The notes: a model not told the origin generated them from the sequence alone. DNA of 64,000 nucleotides from Flavimobilis soli (GCF_002564025.1 NZ_PDJH01000001.1:744001-808000); one strand, 5' to 3'; shown: positions 1 through 12,696, counted from the stretch's first letter. Translations and numbers: made by a program.

Positions 1-2486
1 CGCTCGGCGGCAGCAGCGCGCGTGAGCGACTGGGCGCGCCCGGCGAGCGCACGGGCACGCTCCTCGCTCGTGCGCAGCGCGAGACGTGCCTCGGTCTCCT
101 TCGCGCGGGCCGCGGAGGCCTCCTGGGCGGCCTCGTCGCGGGCCTTGGTCGCGGCGGCGAGCGCTTCCTCGGTCGACTCGGGCTCGGCCTCGGCGACCTG
201 GAGCCGCTGGACGAGGTCGGCGAGCGCCTCCTGCTGCGTCTCGAGCGTCGCCTCCGCCCGTGCGAGCGCCTCGGCGGCGCGCTCCTCCTCGGCGGCCGCG
301 GCGCGAGCCGTCGCGCCGAGGTGGCCCAGCTGCTCGGCGACCGCAGCGAGAGCGGCGTCGGACTCGTGGAGCCGCTCGAGGGTCTCGTCGTGGACCTGCG
401 CGGCCTCGACTTCCTCGGCGAGCGCCGCGGCGAGGCGCTCGTCGAGCGTCGCGGCCTCCGTCCCGGCGGCCGCGAGGCCGCTGCGCGCGTCGTCGAGAGC
501 GGCCTGCAGGTGCAGGACGCTCGGCGCGGCCGCGGAGCCGCCGAGAGCAAGGTCGCGCCCGAGGACGTCACCGGCGCGCGTCACCGCGACGAGCTCGGGC
601 GACGCCTCGACGAGCACGCGTGCGTGCGCGAGGTCGTCGACCACGACGTGGTCGGCGAGCAGCGACGCCACGGTCGCCGCGAGCGCGGGCGTCGTGCCGA
701 CGACGTCGCTCGCCCAGCGGGCGCCGTCGGGCAGCGTGCGCGCGGCGCGGGCAGGGGCCTCGCGGCCCTCGGACGCGACGACGAGGGTCGCGCGTCCGGC
801 GTCGTCGGCGCGGAGCCAGCGGATGACGTCGACAGCGCCGCCGAGGCTCTCGACGGCGAGCGCGTCCGCCGCGTTCCCGAGCGCGGCCGCGACCGCCTCC
901 TCGTAGCCCGGCTCGACCGTGAGCAGCGCGGCGAGCGAGCCGAGCACGGGTGCGAGCTCGGCGTCCTCGGACGCGAGGATCGCCCCGGCCGCGTCCTTGC
1001 GCTCGAGGCTCAGCTCGAGCGTCTCGGCGCGGGCCGTCAGGGTCGCACGCATCGCGCGCACCTCGTCGAGTCGGGCGCGGACCTCTCGGACCGCGGCCTG
1101 TGCCGCGTCGAGACGCGCGACGGCGGCCTCGTGTGCGGCGTCGAGACCGACCTCGCCCTCCTCGACGCCCGCGACCTCGGACTCGAGCCGGGCGAGCTCC
1201 GCCTGAGCGGCGCGCCCACGCTCCCGTGCCTCGTCCGCCCCGGCGCGCAGTCGCCCGATCTCCGCGACGGTCGCCTCGACGCGCGAGCGCTGCGCCGCGA
1301 CCTGGCCGGCGAGCCGGGCGAGCCCCTCGCGCCGGTCGGCAGCGCCGCGCAGCAGCGCCGCGACCTCGCGCTCGGCGTCGTTCGCGCGCTTCTCCGCAGC
1401 CTCACGGAACGCGACGACCGTCTCGAGCGCGGTCCGGGCCACCTCGGTCTCCCCCGCGAGCTCCTCCTCGGCGGCGCGCGCCCGCTCGGCCTGCGCCTCG
1501 AGCGCACCCGGGTCGGAGCGCTGCTCGACCGGCTCGGGCGTGCCGAGCAGGCGCAGCCGCTCGGTCGCGAGCGTCTGCGTGCCGCGGACCCGCTCGCGCA
1601 GGGAGGACAGGTGGTACCAGGTGTCGGCGACCTGGGCGAGCTGCGGCGCGGCCGTCGCGGCCGCCGCCTCGAGCGCCGCGAGCTCGTCGCGAGCCGCCGC
1701 GAGGTCCTTCTCGACCTCGGACTGCCGGGCGCGCAGCGCTGTCTCGTCGGCCTTCTCCTGCTCGAGCGTCGCGACGAGCTGGACGAGGTCGTCCGCGAGG
1801 AGGCGCGCGCGGGCGTCGCGCGCGTCCGCCTGGACGACCTGGGCGCGGCGGGCGATCGCCGCCTGCTTCCCGAGCGGTCCGAGCTGGCGGCGCAGCTCGC
1901 TCGTCAGGTCGCTCAGGCGCGTGAGGTTCGCCTGCATCGAGTCGAGCTTGCGAAGCGCCTTCTCCTTGCGCTTGCGGTGCTTGAGGACGCCCGCTGCCTC
2001 CTCGATGAAGCCGCGGCGCTCCTCCGGGGTCGCGCGCAGGACCGTGTCGAGGCGCCCCTGGCCGACGATCACGTGCATCTCACGGCCGAGGCCAGAGTCG
2101 GAGAGCAGCTCCTGGATGTCGAGGAGGCGGCACTGCGCACCGTTGATCGCGTACTCGGAGCCGCCGGTGCGGAACAGCGTCCGGGTGATCGTCACCTCGG
2201 AGTAGTCGATCGGCAGGGCGCCGTCGGTGTTGTCGATCGTGAGCGACACCTCGGCGCGGCCGAGCGGCGGGCGACCGGACGTGCCGGCGAAGATGACGTC
2301 CTCCATCTTGCCGCCGCGGAGGGTCTTCGCACCCTGCTCCCCCATGACCCACGAGAGCGCGTCGACGACGTTCGACTTGCCCGAGCCGTTCGGACCGACG
2401 ACGCACGTCACCCCGGGTTCGAAGCTCAGCGTCGTCGCAGACGCGAAGCTCTTGAACCCGCGCAGCGTGAGGGTCTTGAGGTGCAC
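1..2486 (-). CDS. smc: Chromosome segregation SMC ATPase, C-terminal part beyond the window
   Basis: Structural maintenance of chromosomes protein, which organises and separates the chromosome as a dimer with ScpA/ScpB. The first 828 residues are visible; the rest lies before base 1. The N-terminal half of the ATPase head is clear: Walker A GPNGSGKS at residues 31-38, then the conserved head segments up to the KHRKRKEKA start of the coiled coil. A long Glu/Ala/Arg-rich coiled coil follows, and a hinge-like globular stretch lies at about residues 500-650. I chose the GTG at 2486 because the MHLKTLTLRGFKSF start matches the family and because TAGGCT lies exactly 6 nt upstream with no ribosome site, the pattern of a leaderless mRNA. 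A terminator separates it from ndk. The identification is secure. Confidence 0.95.
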   Translation of the reverse strand, partial: MHLKTLTLRGFKSFASATTLSFEPGVTCVVGPNGSGKSNVVDALSWVMGEQGAKTLRGGKMEDVIFAGTSGRPPLGRAEVSLTIDNTDGALPIDYSEVTITRTLFRTGGSEYAINGAQCRLLDIQELLSDSGLGREMHVIVGQGRLDTVLRATPEERRGFIEEAAGVLKHRKRKEKALRKLDSMQANLTRLSDLTSELRRQLGPLGKQAAIARRAQVVQADARDARARLLADDLVQLVATLEQEKADETALRARQSEVEKDLAAARDELAALEAAAATAAPQLAQVADTWYHLSSLRERVRGTQTLATERLRLLGTPEPVEQRSDPGALEAQAERARAAEEELAGETEVARTALETVVAFREAAEKRANDAEREVAALLRGAADRREGLARLAGQVAAQRSRVEATVAEIGRLRAGADEARERGRAAQAELARLESEVAGVEEGEVGLDAAHEAAVARLDAAQAAVREVRARLDEVRAMRATLTARAETLELSLERKDAAGAILASEDAELAPVLGSLAALLTVEPGYEEAVAAALGNAADALAVESLGGAVDVIRWLRADDAGRATLVVASEGREAPARAARTLPDGARWASDVVGTTPALAATVASLLADHVVVDDLAHARVLVEASPELVAVTRAGDVLGRDLALGGSAAAPSVLHLQAALDDARSGLAAAGTEAATLDERLAAALAEEVEAAQVHDETLERLHESDAALAAVAEQLGHLGATARAAAAEEERAAEALARAEATLETQQEALADLVQRLQVAEAEPESTEEALAAATKARDEAAQEASAARAKETEARLALRTSEERARALAGRAQSLTRAAAAE

Positions 2487-2498
2487 GGACCGAGCCTA
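2487..2498 (-). promoter_or_regulatory. Leaderless promoter -10 element of smc
   Basis: On the minus strand TAGGCT (2498-2493) is followed by six bases and then the GTG start. This spacing puts transcription start at or next to the start codon. No purine-rich ribosome site is present. Inferred from position and consensus. Confidence 0.55.
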
Positions 2499-2509
2499 GC
2501 GGCCCGGTG

Positions 2510-2539
2510 CTGCGGGGCGGCGGCAGCGCCGCCCCGCAG
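2510..2539 (-). terminator. Hairpin terminator after ndk
   Basis: A perfect 13-bp stem (2510-2522 with 2527-2539) with loop GCAG lies just past the ndk stop and before smc. There is no clear U-tract, as with the other strong hairpins in this window. Confidence 0.65.
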
Positions 2540-2548
2540 AGGTGGCCG

Positions 2549-2983
2549 TCAGAGGCCGGGGAACCAGAGCGCGATCTCGCGGGCGGCCGACTCGGGCGCG
2601 TCCGAGCCGTGCACGAGGTTCTGCGCGACCCTGAGACCCCAGTCGCGGCCGAGGTCGCCGCGGATCGTGCCGGGCGCGGCTGCCGTCGGGTCCGTGGCGC
2701 CGGCGAGCGAACGGAAGCCCGGGATCACCTGGTGACCCTCGATCACGGCGGCGACGACCGGGCCGGACGACATGAACTCGACGAGCGGCTCGAAGAAGGG
2801 CTTGCCAGCGTGCTCCGCGTAGTGCTCCTCGAGGAGCTCACGGGTCGCGACGCGCAGCTCGAGGGCCACCAGGCGGTAGCCCTTGGCCTCGATACGTCGC
2901 AGGATCTCGCCGGTGAGGCCGCGTGCGACGCCGTCGGGCTTGACCAGGACGAGGGAACGCTGCGGAGCAGGGGCTTCAGTCAT
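2549..2983 (-). CDS. ndk: Nucleoside diphosphate kinase
   Basis: 144 residues, the usual length. It transfers the gamma phosphate of ATP to nucleoside diphosphates through a phosphohistidine. The catalytic segment [12 protein letters not shown] carries His125, and the N-terminal [13 protein letters not shown] motif is typical. It sits between DUF4233 and smc, the conserved actinobacterial neighbourhood downstream of folC. TAAACT lies 7 nt before the ATG with no obvious ribosome site, so it may be leaderless. Identification is certain. Confidence 0.97.
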   Translation of the reverse strand: MTEAPAPQRSLVLVKPDGVARGLTGEILRRIEAKGYRLVALELRVATRELLEEHYAEHAGKPFFEPLVEFMSSGPVVAAVIEGHQVIPGFRSLAGATDPTAAAPGTIRGDLGRDWGLRVAQNLVHGSDAPESAAREIALWFPGL

Positions 2984-3025
2984 GAGGGCGAGTTTACCGA
3001 TCTGTCCGCGTCCCGCCCCAGACGG

Positions 3026-3472
3026 TCAGACGTTGGGCGCCTCGTCGGGGTGCGCGGCGTCGTACTCGGCGCGTTCCCGGTCGATGCGTCCGCCGAGGCG
3101 CAGCGACGCGACCCACAGCCCGATGAAGACGATCGCGACGATGCCCATGAGCGGGATGACGAGCGTCCAGGCGGCGACGAGCACCTGGGCGACCGAGCCA
3201 GCGACATAGCCGCCGGGACGGCCGCACGCGCGGGAGAGGACGACGAGCACGACGAACATCGTCGCGCCGACCGTCCAGATGACGGCGGGCTCGAGGTTCG
3301 GCACGGAGTCCGGCAGGCCCGCAGGGACGTTGCGCAGGCCGTAGAGCACGAACGTCGCGAACACGACGACGAAGGCCTCGAGCAGGAGGATCGTCGAGGT
3401 GAACTGGACCTTGGCGGACTTCTTGGCGCGGATGACCGGGGTCTCGGGGGTGCCGGGCTGAGCGTCTGTCAC
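3026..3472 (-). CDS. DUF4233 membrane protein
   Basis: Small integral membrane protein with about four hydrophobic segments (for example ILLLEAFVVVFATFVLYGL and AVIWTVGATMFVVLVVL). It matches the actinobacterial DUF4233 family, normally encoded between folC and ndk; its function is unknown. I prefer the GTG at 3472 (148 aa), because TAGCCT lies 7 nt upstream and the next residues TDAQPGTPE look like a natural start. An ATG at 3523 would add 17 residues and overlap the upstream exporter stop in an ATGA. Here the usual folC neighbour is displaced by the dha and exporter genes. Confidence 0.8.
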   Translation of the reverse strand: MTDAQPGTPETPVIRAKKSAKVQFTSTILLLEAFVVVFATFVLYGLRNVPAGLPDSVPNLEPAVIWTVGATMFVVLVVLSRACGRPGGYVAGSVAQVLVAAWTLVIPLMGIVAIVFIGLWVASLRLGGRIDRERAEYDAAHPDEAPNV

Positions 3473-3519
3473 GCCGCCCAGGCTACCGGCCGGGCGGAGC
3501 CCGGCCGGAGCCTGCGACG

Positions 3520-5310
<1,791 letters not shown>

Positions 5311-6054
5311 TCAGACCTCGCCGAAGCCGCCCTCGATCGCCTCGACGACGGCGGCGATGGCCTCCTCGGCCTGCGGGCCCGACCCGTCGACCTCGACGAC
5401 CTGGCCGCCGACGGCGCCGAGCTTCATGAGCTCGAGGACGCTCGCAGCGTTGACACCGCCGATCGTCAGGCTCGCGTCGTAGCCCGCGACCATGCGAGCC
5501 AGCAGAGCCGCAGGTCGCGCGTGCAGACCCATCGGGTTGCGGACCTCCACCTGCCGGGCGAGCCCGGTCCCCGTCGCCGCCATCGTGTCCTCCTCGTCCG
5601 AGGCCCCGTGCTGGGTCTCCTCGCCAAGGTTGCCGGATCGGCGGACGAAGGTCGAACCGGCGTGCTCCGCCGCGGCGAGCACGGCGTCGAGGTCTCCCCC
5701 GCCGTGGGCGGTGACGGCGGCCGCGACCGTCCCCTCGACGAACGGCGCGTCTGCGAGGCGCGTGCGCGCGGCGACGTCGTCGTCGAGGAACTCGATCGCG
5801 GACTCGACCGTGAGGACGGCGGACCCGAGGTCCGCGAGGACGACGACGCCGAGCGCGCCCTCCGCTGCCCCGCTGAGCTCCTCGAGCGTCCGGTCGAAGT
5901 CGGTGCCGAGCCCGCCGTCGGGCAGGCCGCCGACCGGCCGGATCGTCACCCCGGGCGCCATCTGGGCGGCGAGGCCCGCGGTGCCCTCGGCGATCTGCGC
6001 GCTGTGCGACACGAGGACGAGCGCGACGCGCTCCGGCCGCACGTCGTCAGCCAC
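5311..6054 (-). CDS. dhaM: DhaM: PTS EIIA-type subunit fused to HPr, dihydroxyacetone kinase
   Basis: 247 residues in two domains. Residues about 9-140 are the mannose-EIIA-like DhaM domain with phospho-His17 in LVSHSAQ. Residues about 165-247 are a complete HPr domain with phospho-His178 in GLHARPA and the conserved Ser in NAASVLEL. DhaM passes phosphate from the PTS to ADP bound on DhaL, which then phosphorylates dihydroxyacetone on DhaK. The GTG at 6054 overlaps the dhaL stop; an alternative GTG lies at 6042. An AGGAGG with an in-frame ATG at 5583 could also start free HPr (see findings). No enzyme I domain is fused; ptsI is at 61 kb. Confidence 0.9.
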   Translation of the reverse strand: MADDVRPERVALVLVSHSAQIAEGTAGLAAQMAPGVTIRPVGGLPDGGLGTDFDRTLEELSGAAEGALGVVVLADLGSAVLTVESAIEFLDDDVAARTRLADAPFVEGTVAAAVTAHGGGDLDAVLAAAEHAGSTFVRRSGNLGEETQHGASDEEDTMAATGTGLARQVEVRNPMGLHARPAALLARMVAGYDASLTIGGVNAASVLELMKLGAVGGQVVEVDGSGPQAEEAIAAVVEAIEGGFGEV

Positions 6055-6676
6055 GCGCAGCCTCGGCTGCTGCGGCGAGCAGCAGGACCGTCGAGCGGGC
6101 GCCCGGGTCGAGGTGACCGCGGCTGCGCTCGCCCAGGTAGCTCGCACGGCCCTTGGTCGCGACGAGGTCGACCGTCGAGCGGGCTCCCTCCTCCGCGCCC
6201 GCGAGAGCTGCCTCGAGGACCTCGGCGGGGCTGGCACCCGCGGCCGCCGCCGCCTCGGCGGCGTCGACCGCGGGCGACCAGGCGTCCACCATCGTCTTCT
6301 CCCCCACCTCGGCACGACCGCGCGAGGTGATGCCCTCGAGAGCACCCTCGAGCAGCGCGACGACGGCGTGCGCGTTGAGCTCGGGGATGCCCGTGACCTT
6401 TGCGGCGCGGAGGTACGCCGTCCCGTACAACGGGCCGGACGCTCCTCCGACCGTCGACATGAGGGTGGTCGCGACGACCTTGAGCACGTCGCCGACGTTC
6501 TCGGCCTCGAGACCGTCGACCTTCGTGCGGACCGCCGCGAACCCCCGGTCGAGGTTCGCGCCGTGATCACCGTCGCCGATCTGGCGGTCCAGCTCGGTCA
6601 GCTCGTCCCGCGCCTCGGCGATCGAGTCCGCGGAAAGCCGGACCCACCTCAGCGCCCACTCGACGTCCAGCGACAT
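6047..6676 (-). CDS. dhaL: Dihydroxyacetone kinase subunit DhaL (ADP-binding)
   Basis: 209 residues, the normal size of DhaL, the nucleotide-binding subunit whose ADP is a fixed cofactor rephosphorylated by DhaM. Seen: ELDRQIGDGDHGANLDRGF, which carries the Asp/His ligands for the two magnesium ions, and the STVGGASGPLYGT nucleotide loop. A strong GGAGG lies 9 nt before the ATG. It is 39 nt downstream of dhaK and overlaps dhaM by 8 nt, so the three are one unit. Confidence 0.95.
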   Translation of the reverse strand: MSLDVEWALRWVRLSADSIAEARDELTELDRQIGDGDHGANLDRGFAAVRTKVDGLEAENVGDVLKVVATTLMSTVGGASGPLYGTAYLRAAKVTGIPELNAHAVVALLEGALEGITSRGRAEVGEKTMVDAWSPAVDAAEAAAAAGASPAEVLEAALAGAEEGARSTVDLVATKGRASYLGERSRGHLDPGARSTVLLLAAAAEAARG

Positions 6677-6715
6677 GTGCGTGCTACCTCCAGGGAGAGA
6701 CGGGGACGCGTCCGG

Positions 6716-7705
<990 letters not shown>

Positions 7706-7728
7706 CGCAAGATCCTTCCTGCGGGGAC

Positions 7729-9111
7729 TCAGCCCCTTCCGAGAAGCACCCTGGCCTCTGCGGCCAGGACCACCGAGCCGGTGACGATCACGCCGGCTCC
7801 GGTGCCGACGCCGATCGTGTCTTCACTCTCCGCCAATGTGGCCGCGATGTCGAGAGCAGCGTCGAGGCGAGATGCCAGGTGAACACGGTCGTCTCCGAAG
7901 ACGTCGACCGCGAGCTCGTGCAGGTCCTCGGCCTCCGTGGAGCGCGGCGACGACGACTGCGTCACGACGATCTCGGCGAGCACGGGCTCGAGGACGGAGA
8001 GCAGACCTTCCGCGTCCTTGTCCCCCAGCACGCCGACGACGCCGATGAGCCGCGTGAAGCCGAACGCCTCCTCGAGCGCGTCGACGAGCACCTCGGCACC
8101 TGCCGGGTTGTGCGCGGCGTCGACGAGGATCGTCGGGCTGGACCGCACGACCTCGAGGCGTCCGGGCGACGTCACGGCGGCGAAGCCCGCCTCGACGACG
8201 CCGGCCGGGAGGGCTGCGCCGCCGGTCACGAGCGCCTCGGTCGCGGCGAGCGCGAGCAGGGCGTTGTGCGCCTGGTGGGCGCCGTGCAGCGGCAGGAAGA
8301 TCTCCGTGTAGAGGCCGCCCGGAGTCGACAGGTCGACGAGCTGCCCGCCGACCGCGACGTGGCGCTGCGCGACCGTGAGCTCGGCGCCGTCGCGCACGAG
8401 CCGCGAGGCTCCACGCTCGCGCACCTCGGCGAGGAGCACCTCCTCGACCTCCTCGACCTGCTGACCGACGACGACGCTCGCACCTTCCTTGATGATCCCC
8501 GCCTTCTCGTGGGCGATCTCGACGACGGTCGAGCCGAGCCACTGCGCGTGGTCCATCGCGACGGGCGTGACGACGGCGACGTCGCCGTCGGCGACGTTCG
8601 TCGAGTCCCATCCGCCGCCCATGCCGACCTCGACGATCGCGACGTCGACCGGGGCGTCCGCGAAGGCCGCGAACGCCATGACGGTGAGCACCTCGAAGAA
8701 GCTCAGACGCGGCCCGCCCGCGGCCTGCGAGCGGGCGTCGACCATCTCGACGTACGGCTCGACGTCGCGGTACACCTCGACGAACCGCTCCTCGGTGACG
8801 GGCTCGCCGTCGATCGCGATCCGCTCTGTCACGCTCGTCAGGTGCGGGCTCGTGAACCGGCCGGTGCGCAGGCCCTGCTCGCGGACGAGCGACTCGACCA
8901 TGCGAGCCGTCGACGTCTTGCCGTTCGTGCCGGTGATGTGCACGACGCGGTAGGCGCGCTGCGGGTCGCCCAGCAGCTCGCACACCTCGCGCACGCGGTC
9001 GAGCGTCGGCTCGAAGTCGTGCTCGGGGTTGCGCGCGATGATCGACGCGTAGACGTCTGCGAGCTCGGGCGAGCGCCCGATCGTCTCGTCCTTCTTCTTC
9101 TTGCGCGCCAC
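7729..9111 (-). CDS. folC: Bifunctional folylpolyglutamate / dihydrofolate synthase
   Basis: 460 residues, a Mur-ligase-type ATP enzyme that adds glutamate to folates. Seen: the P-loop ITGTNGKTST near residue 60, the TSPHL motif, the Mg/Lys region around EKAGIIKEG, and DAAHNPAG in the C-terminal domain. The GTG start at 9111 lies one base after the ileS stop. The N-terminus is Lys-rich (KKKKDE). The arrangement ileS-folC is conserved in related actinobacteria, where DUF4233 and ndk usually follow; here dhaK follows instead. Confidence 0.93.
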   Translation of the reverse strand: MARKKKKDETIGRSPELADVYASIIARNPEHDFEPTLDRVREVCELLGDPQRAYRVVHITGTNGKTSTARMVESLVREQGLRTGRFTSPHLTSVTERIAIDGEPVTEERFVEVYRDVEPYVEMVDARSQAAGGPRLSFFEVLTVMAFAAFADAPVDVAIVEVGMGGGWDSTNVADGDVAVVTPVAMDHAQWLGSTVVEIAHEKAGIIKEGASVVVGQQVEEVEEVLLAEVRERGASRLVRDGAELTVAQRHVAVGGQLVDLSTPGGLYTEIFLPLHGAHQAHNALLALAATEALVTGGAALPAGVVEAGFAAVTSPGRLEVVRSSPTILVDAAHNPAGAEVLVDALEEAFGFTRLIGVVGVLGDKDAEGLLSVLEPVLAEIVVTQSSSPRSTEAEDLHELAVDVFGDDRVHLASRLDAALDIAATLAESEDTIGVGTGAGVIVTGSVVLAAEARVLLGRG

Positions 9112-9112
9112 G

Positions 9113-12100
9113 TCAGCCCTGGGCCTTCGCGACGGCGACCGAGTGTGCGTCGGTGCTCGACGACCCGACCGTGACGGACACCGACAGCGTCTCGGCCGCG
9201 ATGAGGTCGCGGTGCGCCTCGACGGCGGCGACCTGCTCGGCCGGGACGCTGAGCGTGAGCTCGATGCGGTCCGACACGTTGAGGCCGGCGGCCTTGCGCG
9301 CGTCCTGGACCTCGCGGACCAGGTCGCGGGCGTAGCCCTCGGCGCGCAGGGCGTCGTCGAGCACGAGGTCGAGGACCACGAAGCCGCCGCCGGGCAGGAC
9401 CGCGGCACCGACGGTGGGCTCGGCCGCGCCGCCCGAGGCGCCGACGACCGTCGTGACCTCGTACTCGGTGGGCTCGAGCGGCACGTCGCCGTCGGGCGTG
9501 ACGACGACGACCGTGCCGTCGGCGTCCTCGCGCCAGGCGCCCGACTTCGAGGCCTTGATCGCGGCCTGGACGCCGCGACCGAGGCGCGGCCCGGCCGCAC
9601 GCGCGTTGACCGTGAGACGACGCTCGATGCCGTACTCCTGGGCCGCACCCGAGTCGAGACCGACCAGGTCCACCGCCTTGACGTTGAGCTCCGAGGCGAG
9701 CAGCTCGGTGTAGGGCTCGAGAGCCGACGGGTCGTCGACGACGACCGTGAGGCGCGACAGCGGCTGGCGCACACGCAGCTTGTTGGCCTTGCGCACGCCG
9801 AGGCTCAGCGAGCACACGGCGCGGACGCGGTCCATCGTCGCGACGAGGTCGGCGTCGTCCGCGAGCACCGTGCCGAGCGTGGTCGGTGCGCCGCCGGCGT
9901 CCACGAGCGTCGGCCAGTCGGTCAGGTGGACGCTGCGGCCGCCCGTCAGGCCGCGCCAGACCTCCTCCGTCAGGAGCGGGGCGAGCGGGGCCATGACACG
10001 GGTGAGCGCCTCGAGCGCCGTGAAGAGCGTGTTGAACGCGTCGGCGTCCTCGGCCCAGAAGCGGTCGCGCTGCGTGCGCACGTACCAGTTCGTCAGGACG
10101 TCGAGGTGGTCGCGGACCGTCTCGCACGCGCCAGCGATGTCGTACGCGTCGAGCTGCTCCTGGACCGTCGCGACGAGCAGGCGCGTGCGCGCGAGCAGGT
10201 AGCGGTCCATCGCGGGCAGGCCCGCGACCTCGTCCTCGGCGACCTGACGTGCCGTGATACCGGCGCCACCGTTCGCGGCGCCCGCGTAGAGCGTGAAGAA
10301 GTAGTACGTGCTCCACACCGGCAGCAGCACCTGGCGCACGGAGTCGCGGATGCCCTCCTCGGTGACGACGAGGTTGCCGCCGCGCAGGATCGGGCTCGAC
10401 ATGAGGAACCAGCGCATCGCGTCGGAGCCGTCGCGGTCGAGGACCTCGGTGACGTCCGGGTAGTTGCGCAGGGACTTGCTCATCTTGCGACCGTCAGAGC
10501 CGAGCACGATCCCGTGCGACACGGCCGAGCGGAACGCGGGCCGGTCGAACAGCGCGGTCGCGAGGACGTGCAGCGTGTAGAACCAGCCGCGCGTCTGACC
10601 GATGTACTCGACGATGAAGTCGCCCGGGTAGTGGTGCTCGAACCAGTCGCGGTTCTCGAACGGGTAGTGCACCTGCGCGAACGGCATCGAGCCCGAGTCG
10701 AACCACACGTCGAGGACGTCGGGGATGCGGCGCATCGTCGACCTCCCCGTCGGGTCGTCGGGGTTCGGTCGCGTCAGCTCGTCGATGTAGGGGCGGTGCA
10801 GGTCCGGCTCGCCCTTCTCGTTGAGGGGCAGGCGGCCGAAGTCGGCGGCGAGCTCGGCGAACGAGCCGTACACGTCGACACGCGGGTACGCGGGGTCGTC
10901 GGACACCCAGACGGGGATCGGCGAGCCCCAGTAGCGGTTACGCGAGATCGACCAGTCGCGCGCGTTCGACAGCCACTTGCCGAACTGCCCGTCCTTGATG
11001 TGCTCGGGCGTCCAGGAGATCTCCTGGTTGAGCTCGACCATGCGGTCACGGAACTCGGTGACGCGCACGAACCAGCTCGACACGGCCTTGTATATCAGGG
11101 GGTTCCGGCAGCGCCAGCAGTGCGGGTACGAGTGCTGGTAGGTCTCGTGACGCAGCACGACCGGCCGCTTCTCGGCGGCGACGTCGGCGAGCGGGCCGGT
11201 GCCGTCCTTGAGGTCGCGGATGATCTCGGGGTTCGCGTCGAACACCTGCTGGCCGGCGTAGTCGGGCACGAGGCTCGTGAAGCGGCCGCGCGCGTCGATC
11301 GGGACGACCGGCGTGATGCCAGCGGCGTCGCACGCCGCCTTGTCGTCCTCACCGAACGCGGGGGCGAGGTGGACGAGGCCGGTGCCGTCCTCGGTCGTGA
11401 CGAAGTCGGCGGCGAGCACCTGGTGCACGGCCGGGTTCTCGGCGTCGTCCGCGAAGTAGCGGAACGGCGGCGCGTAGCGACGCCCGGCGAGCTCCGCGCC
11501 GCGCACGCGGCGCAGCACCGACGCCTCGGCGTCGTCGCCCAGGTCGAGCTCCTTCGCGTACGCGGCGAGGCGGGCCGCGCCGAGCACGACATCCTGGCCT
11601 GCGACGACCGAGCCCTCGCCCGCGCGGACGACGACGTACTCGACGTCGGGCCCGACGGCGATCGCGAGGTTGGACGGCAGGGTCCACGGCGTCGTGGTCC
11701 AGATGAGCGCGAGCTCGCCCGACTCGAGGCGCACGCCGACCGTCAGCGCCGGGTCCTGGCGCGACTGGTAGACGTCGTCGTCCATGCGCAGCTCGTGGTT
11801 GGACAGCGGCGTCTCGTCGCGCCAGCAGTACGGCAGCACGCGGTAGCCCTCGTACGCGAGGCCCTTGTCGTAGAGCTGCTTGAACGCCCAGATGACCGAC
11901 TCCATGAAGGAGGAGTCGAGAGTCTTGTAGTCGTGTCCGAAGTCGACCCAGCGCGCCTGGCGCGTGACGTACTCCTGCCACTCCCCCGTGTAGCGCAGGA
12001 CCGAGCTTCGGCACGCCTCGTTGAACGTGTCGATGCCCATCGACTCGATCTGCGACTTGTCGGTGATGCCGAGGATCCGCTCGGCCTCGAGCTCGGCCGG

Positions 12101-12400
12101 CAGGCCGTGCGTGTCCCAGCCGAAGCGACGCTCGACGCGACGGCCGCGCATCGTCTGGTAGCGCGGGACGACGTCCTTGGCGTATCCGGTCAGGAGGTGC
12201 CCGTAGTGCGGCAGGCCGTTCGCGAAGGGCGGGCCGTCGTAGAACACGAACTCGTTGTCGCCGTCCTGGCCTGCAGGGCGCTGGTCGACGGACGCCTGGA
12301 ACGTGCCGTCCTGCTCCCAGTACGCGAGGACCTCGCGCTCGAGGTCGGGCAGGTTCGGGGACGCGGGGACGGCGCCGTCGCGGTGCTGGGGGTAGACCAT
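9113..12400 (-). CDS. ileS: Isoleucyl-tRNA synthetase
   Basis: 1095 residues, class I synthetase charging tRNA-Ile and editing valine. Seen: the HIGH-type motif as PHYGH in [18 protein letters not shown], the CP1 editing-domain signature [17 protein letters not shown], and [11 protein letters not shown]. The length and the absence of a C-terminal zinc finger fit the eukaryotic-like IleRS type found in many actinobacteria. I chose the ATG at 12400 (start MVYPQH), with AGGAG upstream inside the T-box leader. Folic acid gene folC follows directly. The T-box suggests that translation rises when uncharged tRNA-Ile accumulates. Confidence 0.96.
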   Translation of the reverse strand: MVYPQHRDGAVPASPNLPDLEREVLAYWEQDGTFQASVDQRPAGQDGDNEFVFYDGPPFANGLPHYGHLLTGYAKDVVPRYQTMRGRRVERRFGWDTHGLPAELEAERILGITDKSQIESMGIDTFNEACRSSVLRYTGEWQEYVTRQARWVDFGHDYKTLDSSFMESVIWAFKQLYDKGLAYEGYRVLPYCWRDETPLSNHELRMDDDVYQSRQDPALTVGVRLESGELALIWTTTPWTLPSNLAIAVGPDVEYVVVRAGEGSVVAGQDVVLGAARLAAYAKELDLGDDAEASVLRRVRGAELAGRRYAPPFRYFADDAENPAVHQVLAADFVTTEDGTGLVHLAPAFGEDDKAACDAAGITPVVPIDARGRFTSLVPDYAGQQVFDANPEIIRDLKDGTGPLADVAAEKRPVVLRHETYQHSYPHCWRCRNPLIYKAVSSWFVRVTEFRDRMVELNQEISWTPEHIKDGQFGKWLSNARDWSISRNRYWGSPIPVWVSDDPAYPRVDVYGSFAELAADFGRLPLNEKGEPDLHRPYIDELTRPNPDDPTGRSTMRRIPDVLDVWFDSGSMPFAQVHYPFENRDWFEHHYPGDFIVEYIGQTRGWFYTLHVLATALFDRPAFRSAVSHGIVLGSDGRKMSKSLRNYPDVTEVLDRDGSDAMRWFLMSSPILRGGNLVVTEEGIRDSVRQVLLPVWSTYYFFTLYAGAANGGAGITARQVAEDEVAGLPAMDRYLLARTRLLVATVQEQLDAYDIAGACETVRDHLDVLTNWYVRTQRDRFWAEDADAFNTLFTALEALTRVMAPLAPLLTEEVWRGLTGGRSVHLTDWPTLVDAGGAPTTLGTVLADDADLVATMDRVRAVCSLSLGVRKANKLRVRQPLSRLTVVVDDPSALEPYTELLASELNVKAVDLVGLDSGAAQEYGIERRLTVNARAAGPRLGRGVQAAIKASKSGAWREDADGTVVVVTPDGDVPLEPTEYEVTTVVGASGGAAEPTVGAAVLPGGGFVVLDLVLDDALRAEGYARDLVREVQDARKAAGLNVSDRIELTLSVPAEQVAAVEAHRDLIAAETLSVSVTVGSSSTDAHSVAVAKAQG

Positions 12401-12657
12401 GCGAGTGTCTCCTGGCGGTGGTGGCAGCAGTGATGCAGGTGCATGCGAGGACGACGGTCCCGGGCGTGTGCCCGGTACCACCGCGGTACCACCCCGCTTG
12501 TCAGTGCGCTTCCTCGCCCGGGGGCGCGGTGGCGTGCTGACCGCTCGTTCGGCTGTGACGGGCCCACCCGTCCGGTTCTACTGGGGCCCGCTCGCGCGGA
12601 GCCTGTTCTTCCGGAGGCTCGCCGGTGATGGCCGGGTCGACGCCTTTAGGCCCATCG
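12401..12657 (-). promoter_or_regulatory. T-box riboswitch leader of ileS (translational, actinobacterial type)
   Basis: The conserved T-box sequence GGGTGGTACCGCGG is on the minus strand, with the TGGT that pairs with the ACCA end of tRNA-Ile at 12491-12488. A second TGGTACC copy begins at 12480. Upstream, an isoleucine specifier ATC (12629-12627) sits in CATCACCGG within a short stem I. The start codon's AGGAG lies at the 3' end, as expected for a switch that hides the ribosome site instead of terminating. TACGAT at about 12662-12657 may be the -10. The class is known; the exact pairing is inferred. Confidence 0.88.
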
Positions 12658-12696
12658 TACTACCCGTGCCGGTCCGTCCTCGGATCCCGGCGGTGC

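Noticed and set aside
321..2735. Plus-strand open frame of 804 codons over smc and ndk
   Set aside because: Antisense to two clear genes and without any motif.
9101..12433. Plus-strand open frame of 1110 codons opposite ileS
   Set aside because: Mirror of the high-GC ileS frame. Composition is Arg/Asp/Val/Leu-biased with no domain, while the minus strand encodes complete IleRS.
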